From Bacteriovorax sp. (GTDB taxonomy: Bacteria > Bdellovibrionota > Bacteriovoracia > Bacteriovoracales > Bacteriovoracaceae), in assembly GCA_014378525.1 (NCBI GenBank), contig JACMNL010000064.1:1-34695 (forward strand): a stretch of DNA of 34,695 bases, in the 5' to 3' direction. Of the stretch, positions 25,971-33,693 are shown one piece after another. Position 1 is the first letter of the stretch, and every line of letters begins with the position of its first letter. The translations under genes were made by a program, and so were the position numbers. The notes beneath the pieces were generated by a model. That model was not told the DNA's origin, did no database searches, and saw only the letters and a program-made list of their open reading frames with translations.

Positions 25971-27023
25971 ATGGGTGCCATACATTCAGTAGCTACGAGC
26001 TTTCCCGAAATTTATGCTTCTCAGGAAGATATTGCAAAAGAGATTGGCAGCATCTGGCCTGACAAACAAAAACATGTTGAGCAGTTTCATTCTGCTTCAA
26101 AGGTTCAGGGAAGACATCTTTCCATTCCACTGTCTGAATATAAAAATTTAGGTGATATCAGTGACCGTTCGGCAAAATGGCTGGAGACTGCACTCAAGCT
26201 GCAGACTGAAAATATCGAAAAACTTTTAACGAAAGCAGGCCTTACTCCCCAAGATATAAATCTGATCGTTTCAACAACTGTCACGGGTCTTGCCATTCCC
26301 ACTCTTGAAGCAAGACTAATGAACAGACTTCCTTTCAGTCCTAATACAAAACGCCTGCCGATTTTTGGTCTTGGCTGTTTAGGTGGAGTCGCCGGTATCA
26401 ACCGAGTGAATGATTACCTGAAAGGACATCCTAAAGAAGCAGCATTACTTTTAGCGACTGAACTATGCACTCTCACATTTCAATTCAACGACAAAAGTGT
26501 GGCAAATCTTGTAGGTACAAGTCTTTTTGCTGATGGAGCTGCGGCCGTGTTAATGGTTGGAGACGAGCATCCGCTTTATAAAAAGTCACAGTTTGAAATT
26601 CTCACAGGTGAAAGTTTCTTTTATCCAGACACTGAAAGAATCATGGGCTGGGACATTGTTTCAACTGGATTTCAAATTGTGTTGAGTGGTGATGTTCCTA
26701 AAATTGTAGTTGAACAAGTTAAGCCGAATCTCGATAGTTTTCTTTCGCATAATAAAATTACTTCGAGTGATGTGAATTTTCTGGTTTCCCACCCTGGTGG
26801 TCCTAAAGTTCTCGACAAACTGAGTGAAGTTTCGGGAAAATCTCCGGAGGATTTCAGACATAGCTGGAATAGTCTGCAGGAAAAAGGAAATATGTCTTCA
26901 GTTTCTGTTCTCCACGTTATGGAAAAAACAATTCAGGATAACCATAAAACAAATGAGATCGGACTAATGCTCGCTATGGGTCCGGCATTTTGCTCAGAGA
27001 TGTGTCTGATAAAAAAATTATGA
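25971..27023 (+). CDS. Type III polyketide synthase (alkylresorcinol/alkylpyrone synthase-like)
   Basis: A homodimeric chalcone-synthase-fold enzyme of 350 aa that extends a fatty acyl starter with malonyl-CoA units and cyclises it to a phenolic or pyrone lipid. The catalytic triad is readable: Cys136 in FGLGCLGGVAG, His274 in VSHPGGPK and Asn307 in EKGNMSS. Length and motif spacing match bacterial SrsA/ArsB-type synthases. AGAGGA lies just before the ATG. The flavoprotein gene upstream and the methyltransferase gene, overlapping by 4 bases downstream, form the same trio seen in the srs operon. Starter chain length and ring type cannot be told from sequence. Confidence 0.93.
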   Translation: MGAIHSVATSFPEIYASQEDIAKEIGSIWPDKQKHVEQFHSASKVQGRHLSIPLSEYKNLGDISDRSAKWLETALKLQTENIEKLLTKAGLTPQDINLIVSTTVTGLAIPTLEARLMNRLPFSPNTKRLPIFGLGCLGGVAGINRVNDYLKGHPKEAALLLATELCTLTFQFNDKSVANLVGTSLFADGAAAVLMVGDEHPLYKKSQFEILTGESFFYPDTERIMGWDIVSTGFQIVLSGDVPKIVVEQVKPNLDSFLSHNKITSSDVNFLVSHPGGPKVLDKLSEVSGKSPEDFRHSWNSLQEKGNMSSVSVLHVMEKTIQDNHKTNEIGLMLAMGPAFCSEMCLIKKL

Positions 27024-28144
27024 TTTTTAAAAGTGCTCTAGCTATTAATCTGATCATATTATTTTATATCATTCAAAGAGTGATGGAATTAATTATCGGC
27101 CGTAAAAATGAAGAGTGGCTTAAAAAAAATAATGATGCTTATGAAGTGAGTTCCAAAGAAAGTTTACGAATGAAGATCTTTCATATTTCATGGTTTGTTG
27201 CCTTAATTATTGAAAGTAATTTCATCCATAATATTCAGCCTGCGAATGTGGCAGTTGCCATTCTACTGGTATTATCGATTTGTCAGATCGTTCGTTTTTA
27301 TACCATGGCAAAATTGAAACAGTTCTGGACAGTCAAAGTCCTTTCGATGAGAGAGCAGGTAATAACAACAGATGGCCTCTATAAATTTATCCGCCATCCA
27401 AATTATCTCATAGTGATTATCGAACTCCTTTTGCTTCCGCTATTATTTAAGGCCTATATTACAATGACACTGTTTTCTGTATTAAATCTTTTCGTCCTAA
27501 GCAGACGGATTCAACTTGAAGAGGATACTCTTATGAAACAGACTTCTTATCAGCAGCTTTTTTCCCACACCAGCAGACTCATTCCATTTATTTTTTCTCT
27601 GCTACTTTTTTTTGCGACAACTCTTCAGGCAAATGAAATTAACTTTCACTATAATAACTACGCTGAAGCAAAAAAATCACCTGACTTTGTGAAGTTTGAA
27701 AATACGAGTACCAAGCTTGGGATGATTACGACAGGTTTCGATGGTTATTCTAAAGACATTAAGGTTCAATATACAATTTCAGGTGAGCAACTGACTCAAC
27801 TGGAAACGTCCATCCCTGTGGCCAGTCTTGATACAGATGCGGAATCGAGAGATAAAAAAATGCACAACGATATTATGGATGCAGAAAAATTCCCGAAAAT
27901 TCTCGTCTCGCTTCCTACGCCTATAGCACTTGTACCAGGTGAATATACTGTTGATATGATTTTTACTATCAAAGATAAAAAAATTAAGAAACCAGTGAAG
28001 TATTCGATTAAAAAATCAAATGGTAATTACTCTGTCAGTGGTTCATCGACTCTGGGATTAACAGAGGCAGGTCTTCCTGATCCAAGTATTTTCATTGCAA
28101 AAGTTAAAGACACTTTCGACCTTAAATTCTCTGTTACTTTATAG
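27020..28144 (+). CDS. Fusion of an isoprenylcysteine-type methyltransferase and a YceI-like lipid-binding domain
   Basis: Residues about 1-192 are a membrane methyltransferase of the isoprenylcysteine carboxyl methyltransferase family. It has four or five transmembrane helices, the SAM-site segment GLYKFIRHPNYL near 117-128, RRIQLEEDTL, and the closing RLIP near 188. In srs-like operons (SrsB) such enzymes O-methylate phenolic lipids. Directly after RLIP come a hydrophobic segment ending LQANE (about 193-208) and a 165-residue domain resembling YceI, the periplasmic lipocalin-like polyisoprenoid-binding fold: FHYNNYAEAK, LDTDAESRDKKMHNDIMDAEKFPKI and the final beta-rich segment. I start at ATG 27020, overlapping the PKS stop as ATGA, rather than TTG 26990. 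The hydrophobic segment could be a membrane anchor or a cleaved internal signal. Confidence 0.87.
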   Translation: MIFKSALAINLIILFYIIQRVMELIIGRKNEEWLKKNNDAYEVSSKESLRMKIFHISWFVALIIESNFIHNIQPANVAVAILLVLSICQIVRFYTMAKLKQFWTVKVLSMREQVITTDGLYKFIRHPNYLIVIIELLLLPLLFKAYITMTLFSVLNLFVLSRRIQLEEDTLMKQTSYQQLFSHTSRLIPFIFSLLLFFATTLQANEINFHYNNYAEAKKSPDFVKFENTSTKLGMITTGFDGYSKDIKVQYTISGEQLTQLETSIPVASLDTDAESRDKKMHNDIMDAEKFPKILVSLPTPIALVPGEYTVDMIFTIKDKKIKKPVKYSIKKSNGNYSVSGSSTLGLTEAGLPDPSIFIAKVKDTFDLKFSVTL

Positions 28145-30170
28145 TCTCAGCCTCGTAGGCCTTCCTGTGTTCACTGGTATTATACAGTAGCGTAGGAAGG
28201 ATATAGAGGTCTACCAGAGTTCCAAACAACATGATGACAGCAAGAATGCCTCCGAACTGACGGATAGGCATAAAAGTGTTGAAAGTGAATATTCCAAAAC
28301 AAGTACAAAGTAAAAGCCCGGATCCTACAACAGGATTTAGTACTGCTCTTTTGTATTCATCAAAGTCTTTAAAGCGCACTTTTTTGGCATAAATAATATG
28401 AAAGCTTGAATCCCCCACCAGCCCGAGTGAAATGGAAAATGTCATGACTGTTGCGATGTTAATTGAAAAGCCCAGCAAGTACATCACTCCGAATGTCAGG
28501 GCCACAGGCATAAGAGTCACAAAAATAAAAATGGCATTGAGCTTTACTGACTTCAGAAAAAAAGCTGAAAAAATAAAGATTACAACAGCACTTGAAATGA
28601 AACTTGAGGTCAGGACATCAATCATCGAATTCTGGGACATCATCAGGTTATGATGAATACCACTCACCTGATATTGAATTTTTTTCGAATTAAGGTAGTC
28701 ACCCACCTTTCGATAATCCTGCATGTATTCTTTGACGTTGATTGGATTTCCCAGCACAGTCATTCTGTATTTTTTCTCCAGCGGATAACTTTCCTGCAGC
28801 GAGGATGGCAGCTGGCCCCGAAGAAGATAATAAACATCAAGACTAGTGGGCAGCGATTCATTCCCGGAGTACTCTAGATTCGCTTTTGTAACCAGAGCAT
28901 TGTTGGAAACTATATTGTAGGGCTGGGATAAGTGAAGTGACTTGAAACCGTTTTCGAGCTCCTTCATTTTTTGAATATCACCTGATTCAAATTCGTGGCC
29001 CAGGTCGATGGCAAGATCCATCACCGGCATACCTGAAACTGTTTTAGTCACACTTAGAATTTTTTCCCTGATTTTTTTATTTTTTGGAAAATATAAAGTT
29101 GCATCAGTAATAATGTCCAGGTGCTTTGGTACAAACAGTACGCTGCCTATTCCAAGGAGACTTAATAGAATAATGGCCCGGTACTTTATCGAATAATCAA
29201 AAATACCTCTGGGAAAAAAGGATTTAATGACTCTTTTTTGAGGAGCAGTGATGTAGATTTCCCAAAGGTAGTACCACAAAAAAGTGTACAGCGTGGAAAA
29301 CAACACCAGCTGAGAGGCCATGATTCCAAATTCCCTGATGACCGAAATTTCGGCCCACCCCAGACTTAAAAACCCGATATAGGTCGTAAACATCATCAAA
29401 AAAATTGGTGCCCACTTTACTTTGAAGACGGCCTTCAGGTTTTTTAGTTCTGTTAAAGAAAAATACATGTGAAAAGATAATGAGAGTGTCACGGTAAAAA
29501 CGACCAGTGGAACAATCGATGTGACCATATTCATCTGGCCATCGAAAAGTTTGAGAGTTGTCAGTGAAAAACCCGCTGAAAAAAGACAAGGCAGATAGAC
29601 AACGAGTGCATTTTTCAAATTGCCGATAAACAGAATCGAAATGATCAGTCCAAGGATGAACATTGTTGGAAACAATTTTTCCTGAATTGTAAGAGAGTAT
29701 TTATCGAGCAAGAAGTTTGTGTAAGGCAAACCTGCAAAAGAAGTCTTTTCACTACTCCAGTAGGGAGATGTTTCAACGAAAGACAGGATTTTTTTGGGAT
29801 TGTCATCGTTGTTATCCAGAATCAAAGCAGAGCTAAAGTCACCTGTTTCCAGATTCATCAGTTCATTTTTCGAAGCTTTCCTGGCCCTTTTGGTTTTTTT
29901 TAAGGACCTCTGTGTGATGATCTCGCAGTCATTGGTACACAAGCTCTCGATGGACTTCAACTCTCTATAAAACTCGTCTTTATCCTGCGTTTCCCTTTTA
30001 ATAACCAGTGAGTGTTTCTCTAAAATATCTTTCTGGAAAATCTTATACTCTTCCAGCGTTTTAGTTGTCAGAAAGATGGTCTCAGGATTTTTCTGCTGAA
30101 TATTGTGGGAATAAAACAGCGAAGCGGCCCCCAGCAGAGCAAGTATTAAAATGAAAATTTTCCTGATCAT
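28134..30170 (-). CDS. RND/MMPL-family exporter
   Basis: A 678-aa inner-membrane exporter of the RND superfamily (MMPL/hopanoid-exporter-like). A first helix (about 1-20) is followed by a periplasmic loop, then a block of about five helices (about 185-315). A seventh helix and second periplasmic domain follow, then a final block of about five helices (about 540-670) with FSISLGLVGDSSFHII, the equivalent of the G-x-x-x-D proton-relay region. The start is ATG at 30170, where AAGGA lies 6 nt upstream; an upstream in-frame ATG at 30236 lacks this. It faces the phenolic-lipid operon and overlaps the methyltransferase gene end by 11 bases. Export of those lipids or other membrane lipids is a reasonable inference. 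Confidence 0.85.
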   Translation of the reverse strand: MIRKIFILILALLGAASLFYSHNIQQKNPETIFLTTKTLEEYKIFQKDILEKHSLVIKRETQDKDEFYRELKSIESLCTNDCEIITQRSLKKTKRARKASKNELMNLETGDFSSALILDNNDDNPKKILSFVETSPYWSSEKTSFAGLPYTNFLLDKYSLTIQEKLFPTMFILGLIISILFIGNLKNALVVYLPCLFSAGFSLTTLKLFDGQMNMVTSIVPLVVFTVTLSLSFHMYFSLTELKNLKAVFKVKWAPIFLMMFTTYIGFLSLGWAEISVIREFGIMASQLVLFSTLYTFLWYYLWEIYITAPQKRVIKSFFPRGIFDYSIKYRAIILLSLLGIGSVLFVPKHLDIITDATLYFPKNKKIREKILSVTKTVSGMPVMDLAIDLGHEFESGDIQKMKELENGFKSLHLSQPYNIVSNNALVTKANLEYSGNESLPTSLDVYYLLRGQLPSSLQESYPLEKKYRMTVLGNPINVKEYMQDYRKVGDYLNSKKIQYQVSGIHHNLMMSQNSMIDVLTSSFISSAVVIFIFSAFFLKSVKLNAIFIFVTLMPVALTFGVMYLLGFSINIATVMTFSISLGLVGDSSFHIIYAKKVRFKDFDEYKRAVLNPVVGSGLLLCTCFGIFTFNTFMPIRQFGGILAVIMLFGTLVDLYILPTLLYNTSEHRKAYEAETIK

Positions 30171-30270
30171 TGCTTGTCCTTGAATTTTAAGTAACATGCT
30201 TTTCCTAATCCCGACCATTGTAATCAACCAAGGCATCTTTTTCTTCGGCGAAATTGATTCCTATTCTCAC

Positions 30271-30276
30271 TATAAT
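30271..30276 (+). promoter_or_regulatory. Candidate -10 box for a leaderless transcript (59-aa protein gene)
   Basis: A consensus TATAAT is followed by exactly 6 bases and then ATG (30283). There is no Shine-Dalgarno sequence between. The predicted transcription start coincides with the start codon. No convincing -35 lies 16-18 nt upstream (TTGATT at 30254 is too close). Confidence 0.5.
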
Positions 30277-30282
30277 TACATT

Positions 30283-30462
30283 ATGAGGAAACTTAAAACA
30301 TTTTGTTTGTTCTTTCTTTTTGTTGCAGCACTGCTCATTACAGGAGCATTACAGGCACAGAGTAATCCTTATGTCGTCTGCAAATCTAAACCGAGTTTAC
30401 TCACAAAGTTTTTAAACAATCCGGAAAAAATAAAACAGAAATGCAGCAAAGGCATTCAATGA
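30283..30462 (+). CDS. Small secreted protein, 59 aa
   Basis: I do not recognise this protein. A positively charged start (MRKLK) and a hydrophobic core (about 6-25, ending GALQAQ) form a signal peptide with a likely cleavage near residue 25-26. The mature peptide of about 33 residues is lysine-rich and has two cysteines (VVCKSK and QKCSKG), which could form one disulfide bond. I chose the ATG at 30283 rather than an in-frame ATG 29 codons upstream because it starts the signal peptide and follows the -10 box by 6 bases. The gene is divergent from the RND exporter. Confidence 0.62.
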   Translation: MRKLKTFCLFFLFVAALLITGALQAQSNPYVVCKSKPSLLTKFLNNPEKIKQKCSKGIQ

Positions 30463-30536
30463 AACGTTTGAATAAAAAAATGATAATTATACTAAGAAGC
30501 TTTTTGCTAAAAGCAATCAGCTGGTCGCCGAATTAA
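30459..30536 (+). CDS. Possible 25-aa cationic peptide ORF overlapping the 59-aa gene
   Basis: An ATG overlaps the stop of the 59-aa gene in the ATGA style, and the frame encodes 25 residues: a lysine/arginine-rich start (MKRLNKK), a hydrophobic centre and SWSPN at the end. Its stop overlaps the 3' end of the converging membrane-protein gene by 4 bases. A 6-bp stem-loop (GCTTTT/AAAAGC, 30499-30514) lies inside. The ATGA coupling is the only positive sign; it may be a chance ORF. Confidence 0.25.
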   Translation: MKRLNKKMIIILRSFLLKAISWSPN

Positions 30537-31510
30537 GCAGCGGCCGTCACAAAAACCTGAAAACGTTCATTTCCTCTCTTCCATAAAATGGCGTCGAAAA
30601 TAAAATGAGAAATCAGCGGTGTAGTCAACAGGGCCACAGCAAGGCTGTCGAAAGGTTCAAAGTAAAATACGATATCTTCCTGATAGGAATCGATAAGTCC
30701 TCCGATGGCAAAAATCGCCAGCAGAATGATCCAGCCATACTTTTGAACAAAATTAAGTTTATGGGTTACGTTGATTCGTTTTTCCATCAGAAAGTAGTAT
30801 GGAACTGCATGCGAGAAAATTAAGAGCGCATAACTTTTCATTTCATTATTTGATATTAAAAATGAATAAGCATAAACGGCAGTAAAGAAGCTCATCGCTA
30901 AAAATCCACGAAAATTCTTGTGATAAATTAACCAGCAGGCAATGAATACGATAGCAGTAATATAAAAGAAAATTCCCGTTTTGAAGGCAATTTCCATAGA
31001 GTGAGCAGAAAAGAAATTATAGAAATCTACAGGTTTTAAAATCTGCTCTGATAACTTACCTGCGTTTAGTGGTGGTCTCAGGTGAAAAAGAATAAATGGA
31101 ACGATGGTTAATAAATAGTAACTCCATTTAATGAACATAGCAGAGCGCTTTTCTCCCAGCCGGTAAAGAAATGTCACTCCAAGGCCTTGTCTCATATTGT
31201 GATAAATGGTGAAGTAAAAAATATAATAGAAAAAATAATTTTTAAAAAAGAAATGAATAACAAGATTCAGAAAAAAAGATCCAAGTAGAACAATCCATAC
31301 ATATTTTTTTTTGACTTCTACAGGATCACCTACAACTTCCAGCAAAGTTGAATAGACATGGCCGCCATCCAGAAAATAAACTGTAATAAAAATGAATGTA
31401 GCGGATGTCATTATATCGGTAGTAAGCAGGCAAGCGAACACGAGGAAAGTCGCCAGAAAAATTTTGGCGAAATCTTCAAGAGGATGTAAAAAGATTAATT
31501 TTTTTTCCAT
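30533..31510 (-). CDS. Multi-pass membrane protein of unknown function, 325 aa
   Basis: I do not recognise this family with confidence. About eight or nine transmembrane helices cover most of the protein. Conserved-looking polar residues sit in or next to helices: HP near residues 9-10, DGGHVYSTLLEV near 47-58, FTIYHNMRQGLG near 100-111, FSHAVPYYFLMEKR near 236-249 and a late HFIFDAILWKR near 301-311. Histidines inside membrane segments could bind a metal, as in membrane oxygenases or desaturases, but the classical desaturase histidine boxes are not complete. It lies beyond the RND exporter in the same direction, so a lipid-related role is a guess from context only. There is no good Shine-Dalgarno sequence before the ATG. 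Confidence 0.7.
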   Translation of the reverse strand: MEKKLIFLHPLEDFAKIFLATFLVFACLLTTDIMTSATFIFITVYFLDGGHVYSTLLEVVGDPVEVKKKYVWIVLLGSFFLNLVIHFFFKNYFFYYIFYFTIYHNMRQGLGVTFLYRLGEKRSAMFIKWSYYLLTIVPFILFHLRPPLNAGKLSEQILKPVDFYNFFSAHSMEIAFKTGIFFYITAIVFIACWLIYHKNFRGFLAMSFFTAVYAYSFLISNNEMKSYALLIFSHAVPYYFLMEKRINVTHKLNFVQKYGWIILLAIFAIGGLIDSYQEDIVFYFEPFDSLAVALLTTPLISHFIFDAILWKRGNERFQVFVTAAA

Positions 31511-31668
31511 TTATTTTACAGGCCCTAGCCACTCAGTTTTTAAATAAGTTCCATGAACCATAAACTCCGGAGAAGCATGTTTCCCGTCACCACTTACCAT
31601 GTATCCTCATCTTTCTAATATTATTATTAAACTTTATCTTTATTGTTTTATTTTTCCAAGGCAAAGCG

Positions 31669-31674
31669 TATAAA
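31669..31674 (+). promoter_or_regulatory. Candidate -10 box for a leaderless transcript (LtaS-like gene)
   Basis: TATAAA is followed by exactly 6 bases (TAAAGC) and then ATG (31681). The nearest purine-rich element, AAGG at 31658-31661, is about 20 nt from the ATG, too far for normal initiation. TTGTTT (31643-31648) is a -35 candidate with a long 20-nt spacer. Confidence 0.45.
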
Positions 31675-31680
31675 TAAAGC

Positions 31681-33693
31681 ATGAAAAATAAATTATTTGG
31701 CACACCGAAACTTAGATTTCTCTATACTCTATTGGTCTTTCAGGTCGTCTTATACACCTTGTTCAGATTATGCTTCCTGGTTTACTTCAAGAGCAACATT
31801 GCCCCTGATACGACAGGTTTAATTTTTCACAATTTATTCCTGGGTATACGTTTTGATATTCGTCTGGCCATGACAGTTTTATTGCCTGCGATAATTTTTA
31901 TCAACCTTCCGCTTAACCCGGCCTTTAAAGTCCGGTTCATCAACTGGTTTTATTCCATCGTGTTTGGAATCATTACATTCCTCTACATCATGGATGCGGG
32001 ATATTTTAGTTATTTAAAGTCCCGCCTGAATGCAACGGTTCTGCAGTTCTTAAAAAACCCGAAAATTTCTTTTGAGATGGTTCGTGAGTCCTACCCATGG
32101 CCGCTTCTTTTAATCATCATTCTTATTGTTACGGCCATTATCGCTTATGTTTTAATCAAACACATCAGTCCAAAACTCATGGGCTCTCCGCTGGTAAACA
32201 GAAATAAAACACGCTTCATCGGAGGCCTGGTTTTCTTTTTACTGTTTGCCCTGGGACTTTATGGAAGCTTGAAATTATATCCTCTGAGATGGTCTGAAGC
32301 TTACTCAACTCCCGATGCTTTTGCTTCTAATCTTTCACTGAACCCTATTCTGTACGTTGCCGATACCTATGATTTTAGAAATGCTGAATTTGAAAAAGAT
32401 AAAGCTGCAAGCGGATATGAAACGGCCGCAAAATATTTAGGTGTGGATGTCATCGATGCTAAAAATTTAAATTACGTGCGTTCATTTCCGGGTGATACGA
32501 CAAAAAGTGCAGGCCACCCGAACGTTGTTGTGATTATTTGCGAATCAATGGGCTGGTATAAAACAGGAATCGGCGGATCAAAAGTAGATCCGACTCCCTA
32601 CCTGGATGCTCTGGCAAAAGAATCTATCGTCTTTAATAATTTTTATACTCCGACAGTAGCGACTGCCCGTTCGGTATTTGCAGCTGTGACAAGTCTTCCT
32701 GATACATCTAAAGTTGGTTCAGGGTCTCGCAACCCGTTTGTCGTAAATCAAAATACAATCATGGGCCAGTTCAAAGGTTATGATAAATATTATTTCCTTG
32801 GTGGAAGTGCGAACTGGGGAAATATCCGCGGTGTCTTCACTTACAACATTCCCAACTTAAAAATTTATGAAGAAGGATCCTATAAATCTCCACGTGTCGA
32901 TGTCTGGGGAATTTCTGATTTAAATCTTTTTAAAGAAGGTGGTGCTGCGATTACGGAAAAATACAATCAGGACAAAAAACCATTTTTTGCTTTGATGCAG
33001 ACTTCCGGATTTCACCGGCCTTACACAATTCCAGACGGCAGCGAAGGATTTGTTGCAAAAACTCCTCAGGAAATTTCTGTCGACGAACTTAAGAGTTATG
33101 GTTTTGAGTCCCTGGAAGAATACAATGCCATGAGACTGCAGGATTACTCGCTTGGAAAATTCTTCGAGTTTGCAAAAAAACAGTCGTGGTATGACAATAC
33201 GATCTTCGTTGTATTCGGAGACCACTCGCTTCCGCATAACAATGCCAAAAACGTTGAAGAGTGGAGAAAAAATATTAACAACGGCTACCACGTCCCTCTT
33301 GTCATTCACTCACCAAAAAGATTTCAACCTGCAGTTGAAACAAAAATAGCTTCAGAAGTAGACGTCATGCCGACACTGGCAGGGCTGGCGGGAATTCCTT
33401 ATCAGACCAGAGCGCTGGGAAGAGATTTATTCAATCCTAAATTCGATGACTACCGCGCGGCCTTTTCGTACAACTGGTACGCACCTTTTCACATCAGCTT
33501 AGTCGATAAAGATTTTTATTTTGAGTACATCCCTTACAACAACGAAGGAATCCTGATTAAGTACACAGAGGATCCTGCGTTTAAAAACATGAGAGAAAAG
33601 TATCCTGATAAATTTAAGGAAATGGAAAACCTGACGAAGAGCTTGTATGAATCGACAAGATACCTGCTCAACAATAACCCGAAAATGTATTAA
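31681..33693 (+). CDS. LtaS/MdoB-like phosphoglycerol-transferase-family membrane sulfatase-fold protein
   Basis: A 670-aa inner-membrane protein with five N-terminal helices (about 13-35, 50-75, 85-105, 137-158, 178-200) and a periplasmic alkaline-phosphatase/sulfatase-fold domain from about 280 to 640. Metal-site candidates are Glu288 in VIICESMG, the nucleophile-type Thr328 in VATARS, His in SGFHRPYT, and Asp-His in VVFGDHSLPHN. In Gram-positives this architecture makes lipoteichoic acid. In Gram-negatives the relatives (OpgB and similar) transfer phosphoglycerol or phosphoethanolamine to periplasmic glucans or envelope polymers. The gene is monocistronic, and its stop overlaps the 3' end of the peroxidase gene by 4 bases. 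The acceptor here is unknown. Confidence 0.87.
   Translation: MKNKLFGTPKLRFLYTLLVFQVVLYTLFRLCFLVYFKSNIAPDTTGLIFHNLFLGIRFDIRLAMTVLLPAIIFINLPLNPAFKVRFINWFYSIVFGIITFLYIMDAGYFSYLKSRLNATVLQFLKNPKISFEMVRESYPWPLLLIIILIVTAIIAYVLIKHISPKLMGSPLVNRNKTRFIGGLVFFLLFALGLYGSLKLYPLRWSEAYSTPDAFASNLSLNPILYVADTYDFRNAEFEKDKAASGYETAAKYLGVDVIDAKNLNYVRSFPGDTTKSAGHPNVVVIICESMGWYKTGIGGSKVDPTPYLDALAKESIVFNNFYTPTVATARSVFAAVTSLPDTSKVGSGSRNPFVVNQNTIMGQFKGYDKYYFLGGSANWGNIRGVFTYNIPNLKIYEEGSYKSPRVDVWGISDLNLFKEGGAAITEKYNQDKKPFFALMQTSGFHRPYTIPDGSEGFVAKTPQEISVDELKSYGFESLEEYNAMRLQDYSLGKFFEFAKKQSWYDNTIFVVFGDHSLPHNNAKNVEEWRKNINNGYHVPLVIHSPKRFQPAVETKIASEVDVMPTLAGLAGIPYQTRALGRDLFNPKFDDYRAAFSYNWYAPFHISLVDKDFYFEYIPYNNEGILIKYTEDPAFKNMREKYPDKFKEMENLTKSLYESTRYLLNNNPKMY

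Noticed and set aside
26990-27019. TTG at 26990 as the start of the methyltransferase-YceI gene
   Set aside because: The ATG at 27020 overlaps the PKS stop as ATGA and begins the first membrane helix; the TTG would overlap 34 bases of the PKS gene for no gain.
30171-30236. ATG at 30236 as the start of the RND exporter
   Set aside because: The extra 22 residues precede a natural helix start, and AAGGA stands 6 nt before the ATG at 30170 instead.
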